A stretch of DNA of 28,576 nt from Akkermansiaceae bacterium UBA5020 (lineage in GTDB: Bacteria; Verrucomicrobiota; Verrucomicrobiia; Verrucomicrobiales; DEV007): positions 1-28,576 of the forward strand of contig DGXY01000141.1 in assembly GCA_002396885.1 (NCBI GenBank), given 5' to 3'. The position numbers and the translations under genes were made by a program. Under the pieces are notes generated by a model. It was given only the letters and a program-made list of their open reading frames with translations, did no database searches and was not told the origin of the DNA. The stretch's first letter is position 1. Every line of letters begins with the position of its first letter. Of the stretch, positions 22,760-28,576 are shown piece after piece.

Positions 22760-23499
22760 GAGGGATTCTTTTCATCATCGTCGGTTTCATTCTCGTCTCG
22801 TGCGAGCGCTCCGCTCCTCCGCAGATCGTGATCGAGCAGGAGCCCTCGGTCGAGGCGCTCGTGACGACGGTGCTGAACGGCGGAGGCACGTTCCGCGATG
22901 TTCCTTTTTCCAGTCTCGTCGAGATTTCCACGGGGAAACAGGTGCTGCCGATGAGTCCGGATGATCCGGTCGATGCCGAAATCCTCGAGGGTCTTGATGA
23001 GGCGATCGAGCGAGTCCTCGTGCGTCTCAACGCGCCTGACTCGATCACCCACCGCGAAAGCCGCATCAACGAGGTGAGCGCTTATTTTGAGGCCGCCCTG
23101 ATCGAAGAAGTCGACCGGGCTCCCGAGTTGGAGTGCGCCTACCCTCGCACCGCTGAGGGGAACTTGCAGCGGGCCGGCTACCCCGATCTGATGATCCGCC
23201 ATCCCGAGAGCGGGCGGGTCATCTACCTCGATCCCAAGCTCGTGCAGGAGGGCTCGCTCGAATCGGATCTGCGCACCTTCTATTTCACTCCGAGCGTGCA
23301 GACGCGGAAGGTGCTCTATGATGCGAGCCACCTCCTCGTCGGGATCGAGCACGACGGGAATACCGGCAAATGGAAGTATCTGCGCTGGCACCTCGTCGAT
23401 CTCGCCCGCTTCAAGGTGCGCCTGAAGGCTGAGTTCCAGGCGAGTAACGAGGATCTTTACCGGCCGGAACTCATCATCCGGAAGGGCGAGGCGCCGTGA
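22756..23499 (+). CDS. Putative lipoprotein with PD...DxK nuclease-like motif
   Basis: This 247-aa protein begins with a lipoprotein signal: a hydrophobic stretch and lipobox LVSC, with Cys16 as the likely lipidation site. In the C-terminal half, GYPDLMIRH (141-149) is followed by VIYLDPK (155-161). This gives Pro143-Asp144 and then Asp159-x-Lys161, the spacing and strand pattern of a PD-(D/E)xK nuclease core. A helix with Glu106 precedes it. The remainder (about 175-247) is alpha/beta with many charged residues. The start overlaps the deoA stop (ATGA), so expression is coupled to thymidine phosphorylase. I do not recognise a named family. Nuclease activity is a motif-based hypothesis, and a DUF lipoprotein without catalysis is the alternative. 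Confidence 0.7.
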   Translation: MRGILFIIVGFILVSCERSAPPQIVIEQEPSVEALVTTVLNGGGTFRDVPFSSLVEISTGKQVLPMSPDDPVDAEILEGLDEAIERVLVRLNAPDSITHRESRINEVSAYFEAALIEEVDRAPELECAYPRTAEGNLQRAGYPDLMIRHPESGRVIYLDPKLVQEGSLESDLRTFYFTPSVQTRKVLYDASHLLVGIEHDGNTGKWKYLRWHLVDLARFKVRLKAEFQASNEDLYRPELIIRKGEAP

Positions 23500-23520
23500 T
23501 TTGGAAACGCTGAACTTCTT

Positions 23521-24774
23521 CTACCGCGTCGTCGGTTTCATCATGAAAAGCCCGTGCGTCGCTTTGTAGGCGTTTTGCGCGTCCATCCGCTTGAGCTCGT
23601 GTCCGGCGCCCCACGAATCGGAGAAGAGGATCTGCTTTTTCGCGTCGTTGTATCCGATGATCATGCGCATGTGTCCGCCCGCGGTCTGTTCCTGCAGAGG
23701 CGGATCTTCGGGGAAAACGCCGACTTCGAGCGACCAGAGCAGGGGAATGCCTTCATTGATGTGTTTGCGGATCGCCTCGTGATACTTTGCTTTGGGCACT
23801 TCGGGGCCGACGTAGCGGCCGTCGACGAGCTCGACGAGCTGGTATCCCTGTCTCACCGCGATGCAGGTGAAGCGCGTTTTGAAGAGGTGGTCGATGCGCC
23901 CGAGTTCCTCGTTGGTGGCGAGGATGCTGGTGCCGCGCTCGGGATCAGACCCGGCGATCTGGGCGAGTTGGTGCATGTCGCAGGCGATCCCGTAATATTC
24001 GAAGAGGCGCTGGGCTGAGGCGACGACGCAATAGCCCTTTGCCCCTTGATCGACCATGGGAATGCCGGACACGTAGACATCGCCGTCGCCGCTCTTCTTC
24101 ACTTTCAGCGGCAACTCGGAGAGCTTCACCGAGGCGCCGGGTCGGTCCTGCATTGCGGCCTCGTAGACACCCCCGGCATCCCGCTTGGCCAGTCGCATGC
24201 GCAGATATTCCACGGGGGAGTTGTCGGGGGCGTTGCGTTCGAGCACCGCCTTGCCCCGCTCCGAGATCCAGGCGTAGCCTTTCGTGAGGAGACCCTGGGC
24301 TGGTTTCCCCTCGCGACTCGTCGGCCGGATCTGGAGTTGCTCGCCGAGGTGACGTCCCATCATCTGGAAACGTTTCTCGTAGTCGCCCATCGAGATCGAT
24401 CCCCCGTCACCGCGGTTGAAGATCGAGATAGTGACGCCGAGAAACTTGCCATCCTTGAAATCGACGATGGCCTCTTCGACGGTGAAGGCGCCCTGCAGCA
24501 GGGTAAGATCCACCTTCAGGTTGCCGAGATTCTTTTTCTGGAAAATGGCACGGCTGCGATCCTCGGTCATCCACTCGAAGTAGGGATTGCGATTCCAGTT
24601 CCCTTTTTCAAAACGCTTCTCGAGATCATCCGGGGTGAGCTGGTAGGCCCCGGGCAGGGTCACGAAGAGATCGAGATCGGCGACGAGCGGCTCTTGTGCC
24701 TGAATCGGAACAAGGCTCAAAATCCCCGAGGCGATCAGGGCCGGAAGGATGGCGATGCGGGGCAGAAATCGCAT
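23521..24774 (-). CDS. Secreted C39-like papain-fold peptidase
   Basis: The 417-aa protein has a signal peptide (about 1-27, ending IQAQ). A region of about 200 residues with no recognised domain follows. A C39-like cysteine-peptidase domain (about 235-400) comes last, with oxyanion Gln243 and nucleophile Cys249 in MVDQGAKGYCVVAS, His368 in AGGHMRMIIGY, and Asp386 in LFSDSWG. The catalytic set is therefore complete. C39 domains usually process leader peptides inside ABC exporters, but no transporter domain or bacteriocin gene is present here, so this is a free exported peptidase of the C39_2 type. Upstream reading beyond 24774 on this strand is only antisense of dhaK. It converges on the lipoprotein gene (21 nt) and diverges from dhaK (138 nt). 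Confidence 0.85.
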   Translation of the reverse strand: MRFLPRIAILPALIASGILSLVPIQAQEPLVADLDLFVTLPGAYQLTPDDLEKRFEKGNWNRNPYFEWMTEDRSRAIFQKKNLGNLKVDLTLLQGAFTVEEAIVDFKDGKFLGVTISIFNRGDGGSISMGDYEKRFQMMGRHLGEQLQIRPTSREGKPAQGLLTKGYAWISERGKAVLERNAPDNSPVEYLRMRLAKRDAGGVYEAAMQDRPGASVKLSELPLKVKKSGDGDVYVSGIPMVDQGAKGYCVVASAQRLFEYYGIACDMHQLAQIAGSDPERGTSILATNEELGRIDHLFKTRFTCIAVRQGYQLVELVDGRYVGPEVPKAKYHEAIRKHINEGIPLLWSLEVGVFPEDPPLQEQTAGGHMRMIIGYNDAKKQILFSDSWGAGHELKRMDAQNAYKATHGLFMMKPTTR

Positions 24775-24912
24775 GACGTCTACTGTATCGAATTCCGCCA
24801 ATTGTGTCCCGCAAAATCGCGAGGGAATGATTTTCCGTTTGTCATCGTTCGTAAACTCTGAGACAACAACGGTCCCGATGGAAATCCCCCTCGGTGTCCC
24901 CTCCCTTTTCAG

Positions 24913-25944
24913 ATGAAAAAACTCATCAACAATCCCCTCAAGTGTGCCGATGAATTGCTCGAAGGCCTCGTCGAGGCTTACAACGGTGAATGTCGTCACG
25001 TCGGCACGCGCTCGATCGTGAAAAACAACATCCCCGAGGGCAAGGTGAGCTTGCTCATCGGCGGCGGTAGCGGTCACGAGCCGATCTACCACGGTCTTGT
25101 TGGACGGAACCTGGCCGACGGGGCAGCCTGCGGTGATATTTTCGCGGCTCCTCCGCCGAACATCGTCCTCGAAGCGACCGAAGCGGTGAACCGGGGCAAA
25201 GGTGTGCTTTATCTCTACGGCAACTACGCCGGGGACGTCCTCAATTTCGATATCGGGGCCGAACTCGCCTCGGACGACGACATCGAGGTGCGCACCGTGC
25301 TGATCTGGGACGACGTCTGTTCCGCTCCCCCGACGCAGAAGCACAATCGCCGCGGTATCGCCGGACTCGTGCCGATCGTGAAGCTCGTGGGCGCCGCCTC
25401 GCAGAAGCTCGGGACCCTCGCCGAGCTCGAGGCGGTCGCGAAAAAGGCCGTCTTGCAGACCCGTTCGGTCGGCGTTTCGATGTCGCCTGGATCGATCCCC
25501 GCGACTGGCAAGCCCACCTTCAATATCGACGAAGACAAGATCGGCCTCGGCATGGGCATCCACGGCGAACCCGGCGTGGGGGAGATCCCCATGGCCACGG
25601 CTGATGATCTCACCGTGATGATGCTCGACCTCATCTTCGACGATTACGAGAAGGACGATGAAGTCGCCGCCCTCGCGTCGGGCGACGAGATCCTTCTGGT
25701 CGTCAACTCCCTCGGGGCCACGACGATGATGGAACTCCTCATCGCCCTGCGTAAGGCCAAGGCTGTTCTCACCGAACGCGGGATCAAGACCTACGACGTT
25801 CTCATCGGCGATTTTGTGACCTGTCAGGAGATGTCTGGTATCTCCTTCTCCATCACCCGCCTCGACGACGAGCTGAAGCAATACTGGGACATGCCCTGCC
25901 AGTCTGTTTGCTACAGCAAGATGGAAGGCCATTACGGCGGCTGA
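24913..25944 (+). CDS. dhaK: Dihydroxyacetone kinase subunit DhaK
   Basis: The 343-aa protein is the substrate-binding subunit of dihydroxyacetone kinase. It has GGGSGHEP (50-57) with the acid/base His55, NYAGD (104-108) with Asp108, and LGMGIHGEPG (212-221) with His217, the residue that forms a covalent hemiaminal with dihydroxyacetone in E. coli. Together with DhaL it makes dihydroxyacetone phosphate in the cytoplasm. The distinctive C-terminus (SVCYSKMEGHYGG) is retained. The start ATG is preceded by a CCCTCCC-rich leader without an obvious Shine-Dalgarno. The dhaL gene follows after 76 nt. No dhaM is found, so the phosphate donor (PTS or ATP) is uncertain, and a related ketose such as erythrulose is also possible. 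Confidence 0.95.
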   Translation: MKKLINNPLKCADELLEGLVEAYNGECRHVGTRSIVKNNIPEGKVSLLIGGGSGHEPIYHGLVGRNLADGAACGDIFAAPPPNIVLEATEAVNRGKGVLYLYGNYAGDVLNFDIGAELASDDDIEVRTVLIWDDVCSAPPTQKHNRRGIAGLVPIVKLVGAASQKLGTLAELEAVAKKAVLQTRSVGVSMSPGSIPATGKPTFNIDEDKIGLGMGIHGEPGVGEIPMATADDLTVMMLDLIFDDYEKDDEVAALASGDEILLVVNSLGATTMMELLIALRKAKAVLTERGIKTYDVLIGDFVTCQEMSGISFSITRLDDELKQYWDMPCQSVCYSKMEGHYGG

Positions 25945-25967
25945 CCCGGCCGACGAGACGGAAGAAA

Positions 25968-25985
25968 GAGGGTTGAATCCCCCTC
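25968..25985 (+). other. Small hairpin between dhaK and dhaL
   Basis: GAGGG (25968-25972) and CCCTC (25981-25985) form a 5-bp stem with an 8-nt loop, followed by a non-T-rich sequence. It may stabilise the mRNA end or modulate the dhaL level. Evidence is weak. Confidence 0.25.
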
Positions 25986-26020
25986 GATAACCTCTTTAGT
26001 CTCCGAAAACACTCCATCCC

Positions 26021-26656
26021 ATGGCAAAAGCCTCTCTCTCCGTCAACGAAGTCCGCGACATGATGCTCGCGGCTGCCGACAGAATCATCGAATCCGAGCC
26101 CATCCTCACCGATGCCGACCGTGCCCTTGGCGACGGCGACCACGGCGTCGGGATGGAGCGCGGCATGAACGCGGTGAAGGAAGCCCTCGCCGGGAAGGAC
26201 TTTCCTTCGGCCGGCAAGGTCTTCGTGGCCGTTGGCACCGCGATGATGTCGAGCATGGGCGGCGCTTCGGGTGCGATTTTCGGGATTCTCTTCCGTTCCG
26301 GTGGCAAAGCCATGGGTGACGCGACCGAATTCACCGCTGCGGGTTTGGCCTCGCTGCTGCGTGAGGGTACCGATCAGGTGATGACCAAGGGCGCCAAGCC
26401 CGGCGACAAGACGATGGTCGACGCCCTTTTCCCGGCCGCTGAGAAAGCCGCCGAAGTTTCCGGCGAGCCGATCACCGACGCCCTCGGCGCCGTTGCTGCT
26501 GCGGCCGCTGCTGGACGTGATGCGAGCGAGAACATGATCGCGACGATGGGCCGGGCGAAGACCCTCGGGGAAAACTCCCTCGGCAAGCCCGACGCTGGCG
26601 CCGTGAGCGTGGCCATCATCCTCGCGGCGATGAGCGATTTTGCGGCGGGACTTTAA
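26021..26656 (+). CDS. dhaL: Dihydroxyacetone kinase subunit DhaL
   Basis: The 211-aa all-helical DhaL/DAK2-type subunit carries the nucleotide-binding Asp cluster TDADRALGDGDHG (30-42; Asp31, Asp38, Asp40) and the SSMGGASGAIFG loop (77-88) near the phosphates. GDKTMVDAL and the C-terminal GKPDAGAVS are also conserved. In PTS-linked systems DhaL keeps a bound ADP that is rephosphorylated by DhaM. In ATP-dependent kinases the equivalent domain binds exchangeable ATP. The motif GVGMERG after DGDHG differs from the common GxNMxRG of E. coli-like DhaL. Cotranscription with dhaK is likely. The assignment is firm; the donor is not. Confidence 0.94.
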   Translation: MAKASLSVNEVRDMMLAAADRIIESEPILTDADRALGDGDHGVGMERGMNAVKEALAGKDFPSAGKVFVAVGTAMMSSMGGASGAIFGILFRSGGKAMGDATEFTAAGLASLLREGTDQVMTKGAKPGDKTMVDALFPAAEKAAEVSGEPITDALGAVAAAAAAGRDASENMIATMGRAKTLGENSLGKPDAGAVSVAIILAAMSDFAAGL

Positions 26657-26694
26657 GCGGGGGGCGTCCATTTGCCCTGCCCCTCCCGCTCATT

Positions 26695-26777
26695 CTCCTA
26701 CGCTTACCTCATACTCCTGCCCAAAATCGAACGGCCCTCGGCCCGCGCTGAGTAAGAGTAGGAGGTAAGAGTAGGAG
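26695..26777. repeat. Imperfect inverted repeat of pyrimidine/purine-rich units upstream of aroE
   Basis: Arm 26695-26722 (CTCCTAC/CTTACCTC-like) and arm 26750-26777 (GAGTAAGAGTAGGAGGTAAG-like) match at 23 of 28 positions when inverted. They flank a 27-nt GC-rich centre (26723-26749). The right arm is itself a run of degenerate GAGTAR hexamers and continues to 26784. It ends 17 nt before the aroE start. Confidence 0.75.
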
Positions 26778-26784
26778 TAGGAGG

Positions 26785-26805
26785 ATGGATGCGATCGAAC
26801 CATGA
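26785..26805 (+). CDS. Possible six-codon leader ORF overlapping the aroE start
   Basis: An ATG at 26785 has a strong Shine-Dalgarno (GTAGGAG, 26771-26777) at 7-nt spacing. It reads six codons (M-D-A-I-E-P), and its TGA (26803-26805) overlaps the aroE ATG as ATGA. The aroE start itself has no clear Shine-Dalgarno (GCGATCGAACC precedes it). This suggests that aroE is translated by coupling to the mini-ORF. The peptide has no recognised function. It could be fortuitous, because the purine-rich repeat itself creates the Shine-Dalgarno. Confidence 0.35.
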   Translation: MDAIEP

Positions 26806-27734
26806 GCGAATCTCCAGAAGTCTACACCCTTGCCGACCTGGGAAACTGGGCGGAGGCGACCCGTGGCCTCGAGCATCCGGCACGTCTCGCGGTGATCGGG
26901 GATCCGGTCGCCCATTCGCGCTCGCCCCAGATGCACAATCCGGCCTTGCGGGCGGCGGGCATCGACGCCTGCTACGTGCGGCTCCACCTGCGCCCCGAGG
27001 AGCTGTTGGAAGGCATCGCCGGGATGAAAGAGGCGGGATTTTTCGGATTCAACGTCACGATTCCCCACAAGAGCGCCGTCTTCGACGCCGTCGATGACAT
27101 GAGCGAGACGGCCCGGCGGGTCGGCGCGGTCAACACCGTGGCGATCGAGGGCGGATCTCTCACTGGCCACAACACCGACGCCCCCGGCCTGCGCCGGGCC
27201 GTGCGCGAGGCGTTTTCCATGGATCTCCGAGATCTCCGGGTGATGATCATCGGTGCGGGCGGAGGAGCGGGGCGCGGGGCCGCCGTGCAGTGCGCGATGG
27301 ACCATTGCGAGCGCCTCGTCCTCGTCAATCGCACCGTCGAAAAGGCCCGTGAGCTGGCCGCCGAGTTGCGCGATGCCTTCCACGAACCTGACCGTCTCGA
27401 AGGGCCGGCGGACCGCCTTGTCGCAATCCCGTGGGAAGAGCGGGCGATGGAGCGCGAGCTCGGCCAGATCGATCTGATCATCAATGCGACGTCTCTCGGG
27501 ATGAAGCGCACCGACGCGGAGGTTTTGTCGCGGCGTCTCATCCAACCGCATCATCTCGTCTACGATATGGTTTATTCTCCCGCACGGACCCGCCTGATGG
27601 CCGAGGCCGAGGAGGAAGGGGCGAAGGCGGCGAACGGTCTGGGGATGTTGTTGTGGCAGGGGGCACTCGCCTTCGAGTTCTGGTTCAATCAGTCGGCACC
27701 GGTCCAGGCGATGCGGGCGGGGTTGGCGGGCTGA
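26802..27734 (+). CDS. aroE: Shikimate 5-dehydrogenase
   Basis: The 310-aa protein is a canonical AroE that reduces 3-dehydroshikimate to shikimate with NADPH, in aromatic amino-acid synthesis. The substrate motif SRSPQMHN (39-46) supplies Ser39 and Ser41, NVTIPHK (84-90) the catalytic Lys90, GAVNTV the Asn111, and GHNTDAPG (122-129) the catalytic Asp126. The dinucleotide loop IIGAGGGAGRG and a VNRT block after beta-2 fit NADP binding. About 25 N-terminal residues precede the usual start of the domain, so a later start is possible, but no better ATG is evident. The six-codon ORF overlapping the ATG may drive translation. Confidence 0.95.
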   Translation: MSESPEVYTLADLGNWAEATRGLEHPARLAVIGDPVAHSRSPQMHNPALRAAGIDACYVRLHLRPEELLEGIAGMKEAGFFGFNVTIPHKSAVFDAVDDMSETARRVGAVNTVAIEGGSLTGHNTDAPGLRRAVREAFSMDLRDLRVMIIGAGGGAGRGAAVQCAMDHCERLVLVNRTVEKARELAAELRDAFHEPDRLEGPADRLVAIPWEERAMERELGQIDLIINATSLGMKRTDAEVLSRRLIQPHHLVYDMVYSPARTRLMAEAEEEGAKAANGLGMLLWQGALAFEFWFNQSAPVQAMRAGLAG

Positions 27735-27743
27735 TTTCGCGGG

Positions 27744-27777
27744 AATCCGCGGGCGATGCGGAGTTCGGGGATTTTTT
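27744..27777 (+). terminator. Possible terminator after aroE
   Basis: AATCCGC (27744-27750) pairs with GCGGAGTT (27758-27765) with one bulge around GGGCGAT. A T-run (27772-27777) begins several bases after the stem. The spacing is not ideal, so the call is tentative. Confidence 0.35.
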
Positions 27778-27820
27778 GCATAAGTCCGGGGGCGTTTTCG
27801 TCCTTCCCACATCACCGCAA

Positions 27821-27842
27821 GGTTCGGAATGAAACCGGAACC
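27821..27842 (+). promoter_or_regulatory. 5'-leader hairpin of the small secreted protein
   Basis: GGTTCGG (27821-27827) and CCGGAACC (27835-27842) form an imperfect stem with one bulge around an A-rich loop, about 37 nt before the ATG at 27879. It may affect leader structure or stability. No riboswitch class is recognised. Confidence 0.25.
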
Positions 27843-27878
27843 GGTGAAGCAATCAACACCTCAATACCCGCGTCTCCC

Positions 27879-28226
27879 ATGAAACTCACTGTCCTCGCCA
27901 CCACCGTCGCCGCGACTCTCGCCCTCGTCGGAGCCTCCACCGCAGAAGCCGGTCCCCGTCACTATGGTGGTGGCGGTTACGCTGGAGGCGGTGGCTATGG
28001 TGGCGGCTATAGCAGCGGCTATGGCTATGTGGCCCCTCATTACGCTCCGAGCCACTGCGCTCCGGTGGTCTACAAGACCCACACCGTCGAAGTGAACCGC
28101 TACACCCAGTGCCGCACCGCCTACGACCACTGTGGGCGCCCCTACACTTACCATTTCACCGTGGTGACTTATTGCGACCACTACTCGAACGGCACCACCC
28201 GCACCTGGTCGCGCACCTTCTCATGA
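27879..28226 (+). CDS. Small secreted Gly/Tyr-rich protein
   Basis: The 115-aa protein has a clear signal peptide (1-24, cleavage after AEA). Residues about 29-50 are a low-complexity Gly/Tyr repeat (GGGGY/GGGY). A C-terminal domain (about 51-115) is rich in Tyr, His and Thr and has four Cys (60, 78, 85, 99) that could form two disulfides. The mature protein lacks transmembrane segments. The start ATG 27879 fits the signal peptide; an upstream reading from 27756 would bury it. A strong intrinsic terminator follows. The family is not recognised. A role in the cell envelope or in metal binding would be speculative. Confidence 0.72.
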   Translation: MKLTVLATTVAATLALVGASTAEAGPRHYGGGGYAGGGGYGGGYSSGYGYVAPHYAPSHCAPVVYKTHTVEVNRYTQCRTAYDHCGRPYTYHFTVVTYCDHYSNGTTRTWSRTFS

Positions 28227-28261
28227 GCCGCCGGTGAAAACCGGGAGGGCTCGTCCCTTGG

Positions 28262-28292
28262 CAGGGCTCCGGAAACGGGGCCCTGTTTTTTT
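28262..28292 (+). terminator. Strong intrinsic terminator of the small secreted-protein gene
   Basis: CAGGGCTCC (28262-28270) and GGGGCCCTG (28277-28285) form a 9-bp stem (one G-T pair) with a GGAAAC loop, followed by seven T residues (28286-28292). It lies 35 nt after the stop at 28226. Confidence 0.92.
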
Positions 28293-28350
28293 GCTGGGCG
28301 GGAAGCGCTTTTCCGGAATGCCGTCGCGGACTTGCGGTGTCTCGAAACAA

Positions 28351-28379
28351 AAAAAGGCCCCCTCGCAAGGGGGCCTTTT
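28351..28379. terminator. Bidirectional terminator between convergent genes
   Basis: GGCCCCC (28356-28362) and GGGGGCC (28369-28375) form a 7-bp stem around TCGCAA. It is flanked by A5 on the left and T4 on the right, so it works on both strands. It can terminate the minus-strand response-regulator gene and read-through from the left. Confidence 0.88.
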
Positions 28380-28415
28380 CGTAAGAATTCAATCGCGTGA
28401 ATCAGGCCTGATCGC

Positions 28416-28576
28416 TCACAAGGCTTCGGTGCCTTTGTGACCAAGGATTTTCACGGCCCGGTTGAGTTTTTCATACTCGATCGGTTTCTGGATCACCGTA
28501 ACGGGGCCGCTCGCGAGGATCTTGGTGAGGATCTCGCTGTCGGGGTAGCCGGTGATGATCACGATGGGGAGATCGG
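28416..28576 (-). CDS. Response regulator receiver domain, C-terminal part (5' end outside the window)
   Basis: This partial minus-strand gene reads from the window edge to a TGA at 28416-28418, about 53 codons. It encodes IVIITGYPDSEIL, matching beta-4 and the conserved Thr of CheY-like receivers. It continues to VTVIQKPIEYEKLNRAV, with the conserved Lys-Pro after beta-5 (the KP dipeptide). The protein ends about 16 residues after that, so no DNA-binding domain follows the receiver. The phosphoacceptor Asp and any N-terminal domain lie beyond the window. It could be a stand-alone CheY-like regulator or the last domain of a hybrid sensor kinase. Confidence 0.8.
   Translation of the reverse strand, partial: DLPIVIITGYPDSEILTKILASGPVTVIQKPIEYEKLNRAVKILGHKGTEAL

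Noticed and set aside
22234..23391. 385-codon minus-strand ORF opposite deoA and the lipoprotein
   Set aside because: Its C-terminal half is Arg/Ser/Pro-rich shadow sequence and the opposite strand has a firm DeoA reading.
24775..24912. Promoter pairs in the C39/dhaK divergent gap
   Set aside because: TTGTCA-like and TACAGT-like hexamers occur, but spacing and matches are poor for both directions, so no promoter was called.
24775..25932. Upstream extension of the C39-like minus-strand ORF to 803 codons
   Set aside because: The extra part lies antisense to dhaK. A good signal peptide starts at 24774, so the extension is not coding.
1..28576. CRISPR, transposase, prophage or toxin-antitoxin content
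   Set aside because: Both strands were read for regular direct repeats with spacers, transposase-like proteins and small two-gene toxin modules. None was found.

Overview
This is a GC-rich, gene-dense bacterial chromosomal segment. It most likely comes from the phylum Verrucomicrobiota or a relative in the PVC group. That is an inference from protein content: a PSD1-type planctomycete cytochrome protein followed by a DUF1501 protein, a giant secreted metalloprotease with repeated 'GEPNHAG...SLWW.W' modules, a PQQ-like beta-propeller with an N-terminal 'W-x-RYRGP' block, an SHD1-like domain on a small membrane protein, and a C39-like papain-fold protein. No rRNA, tRNA, CRISPR array, insertion sequence, phage gene or classical defence island was seen. 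Most of the window reads as ordinary chromosome with many exported proteins.

Layout. 1-26 is a terminator of a gene to the left. 240-1943 (minus) is a three-gene Fe-S cluster: a DUF1858-rhodanese protein lacking the catalytic Cys, an IscU/NifU-type scaffold and SufT. It diverges from pssA (2021-2896, plus). 2897-3181 holds a nested palindromic element. An SDR oxidoreductase (3182-3958, plus) converges on the 1761-residue secreted metzincin (3975-9260, minus). Upstream of that, a PSD1/LamG protein and a DUF1501 protein form an operon (13929 to 9408, minus). Divergent from it are a Cys-rich YkgJ-like protein, an EamA transporter and a WbuC-type cupin (14019-16192, plus).

The minus pair galM and SHD1-membrane protein (18075 to 16152) faces a plus pair, PQQ propeller and TraB/TIKI-like protein (18076-20484). 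The two leading start codons share one CATATG palindrome. An atypical shikimate-dehydrogenase paralogue (20497-21378, minus) diverges from deoA (21527-22759), whose stop overlaps the start of a lipoprotein carrying a PD...DxK nuclease-like motif (22756-23499). A secreted C39-like peptidase (23521-24774, minus) diverges from dhaK-dhaL (24913-26656). A second inverted-repeat element precedes a canonical aroE (26802-27734). A small Gly/Tyr-rich secreted protein (27879-28226), two strong terminators and the 3' end of a response regulator (minus, cut by the window edge) close the region.

Functional themes. They are Fe-S maturation, phospholipid synthesis, polymer and protein turnover at the cell surface (metzincin, PSD1/DUF1501, C39-like), sugar and triose use (GalM, DhaKL, SDR), nucleoside salvage (DeoA with a possible partner lipoprotein) and the shikimate pathway. 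I did not find a clearly new multi-gene system. The best leads are the deoA-coupled PD...DxK lipoprotein, the Cys-less rhodanese in the Fe-S cluster, the AroE paralogue without its substrate serines, the six-codon ORF that ends on the aroE start, and the two intergenic palindromic elements.
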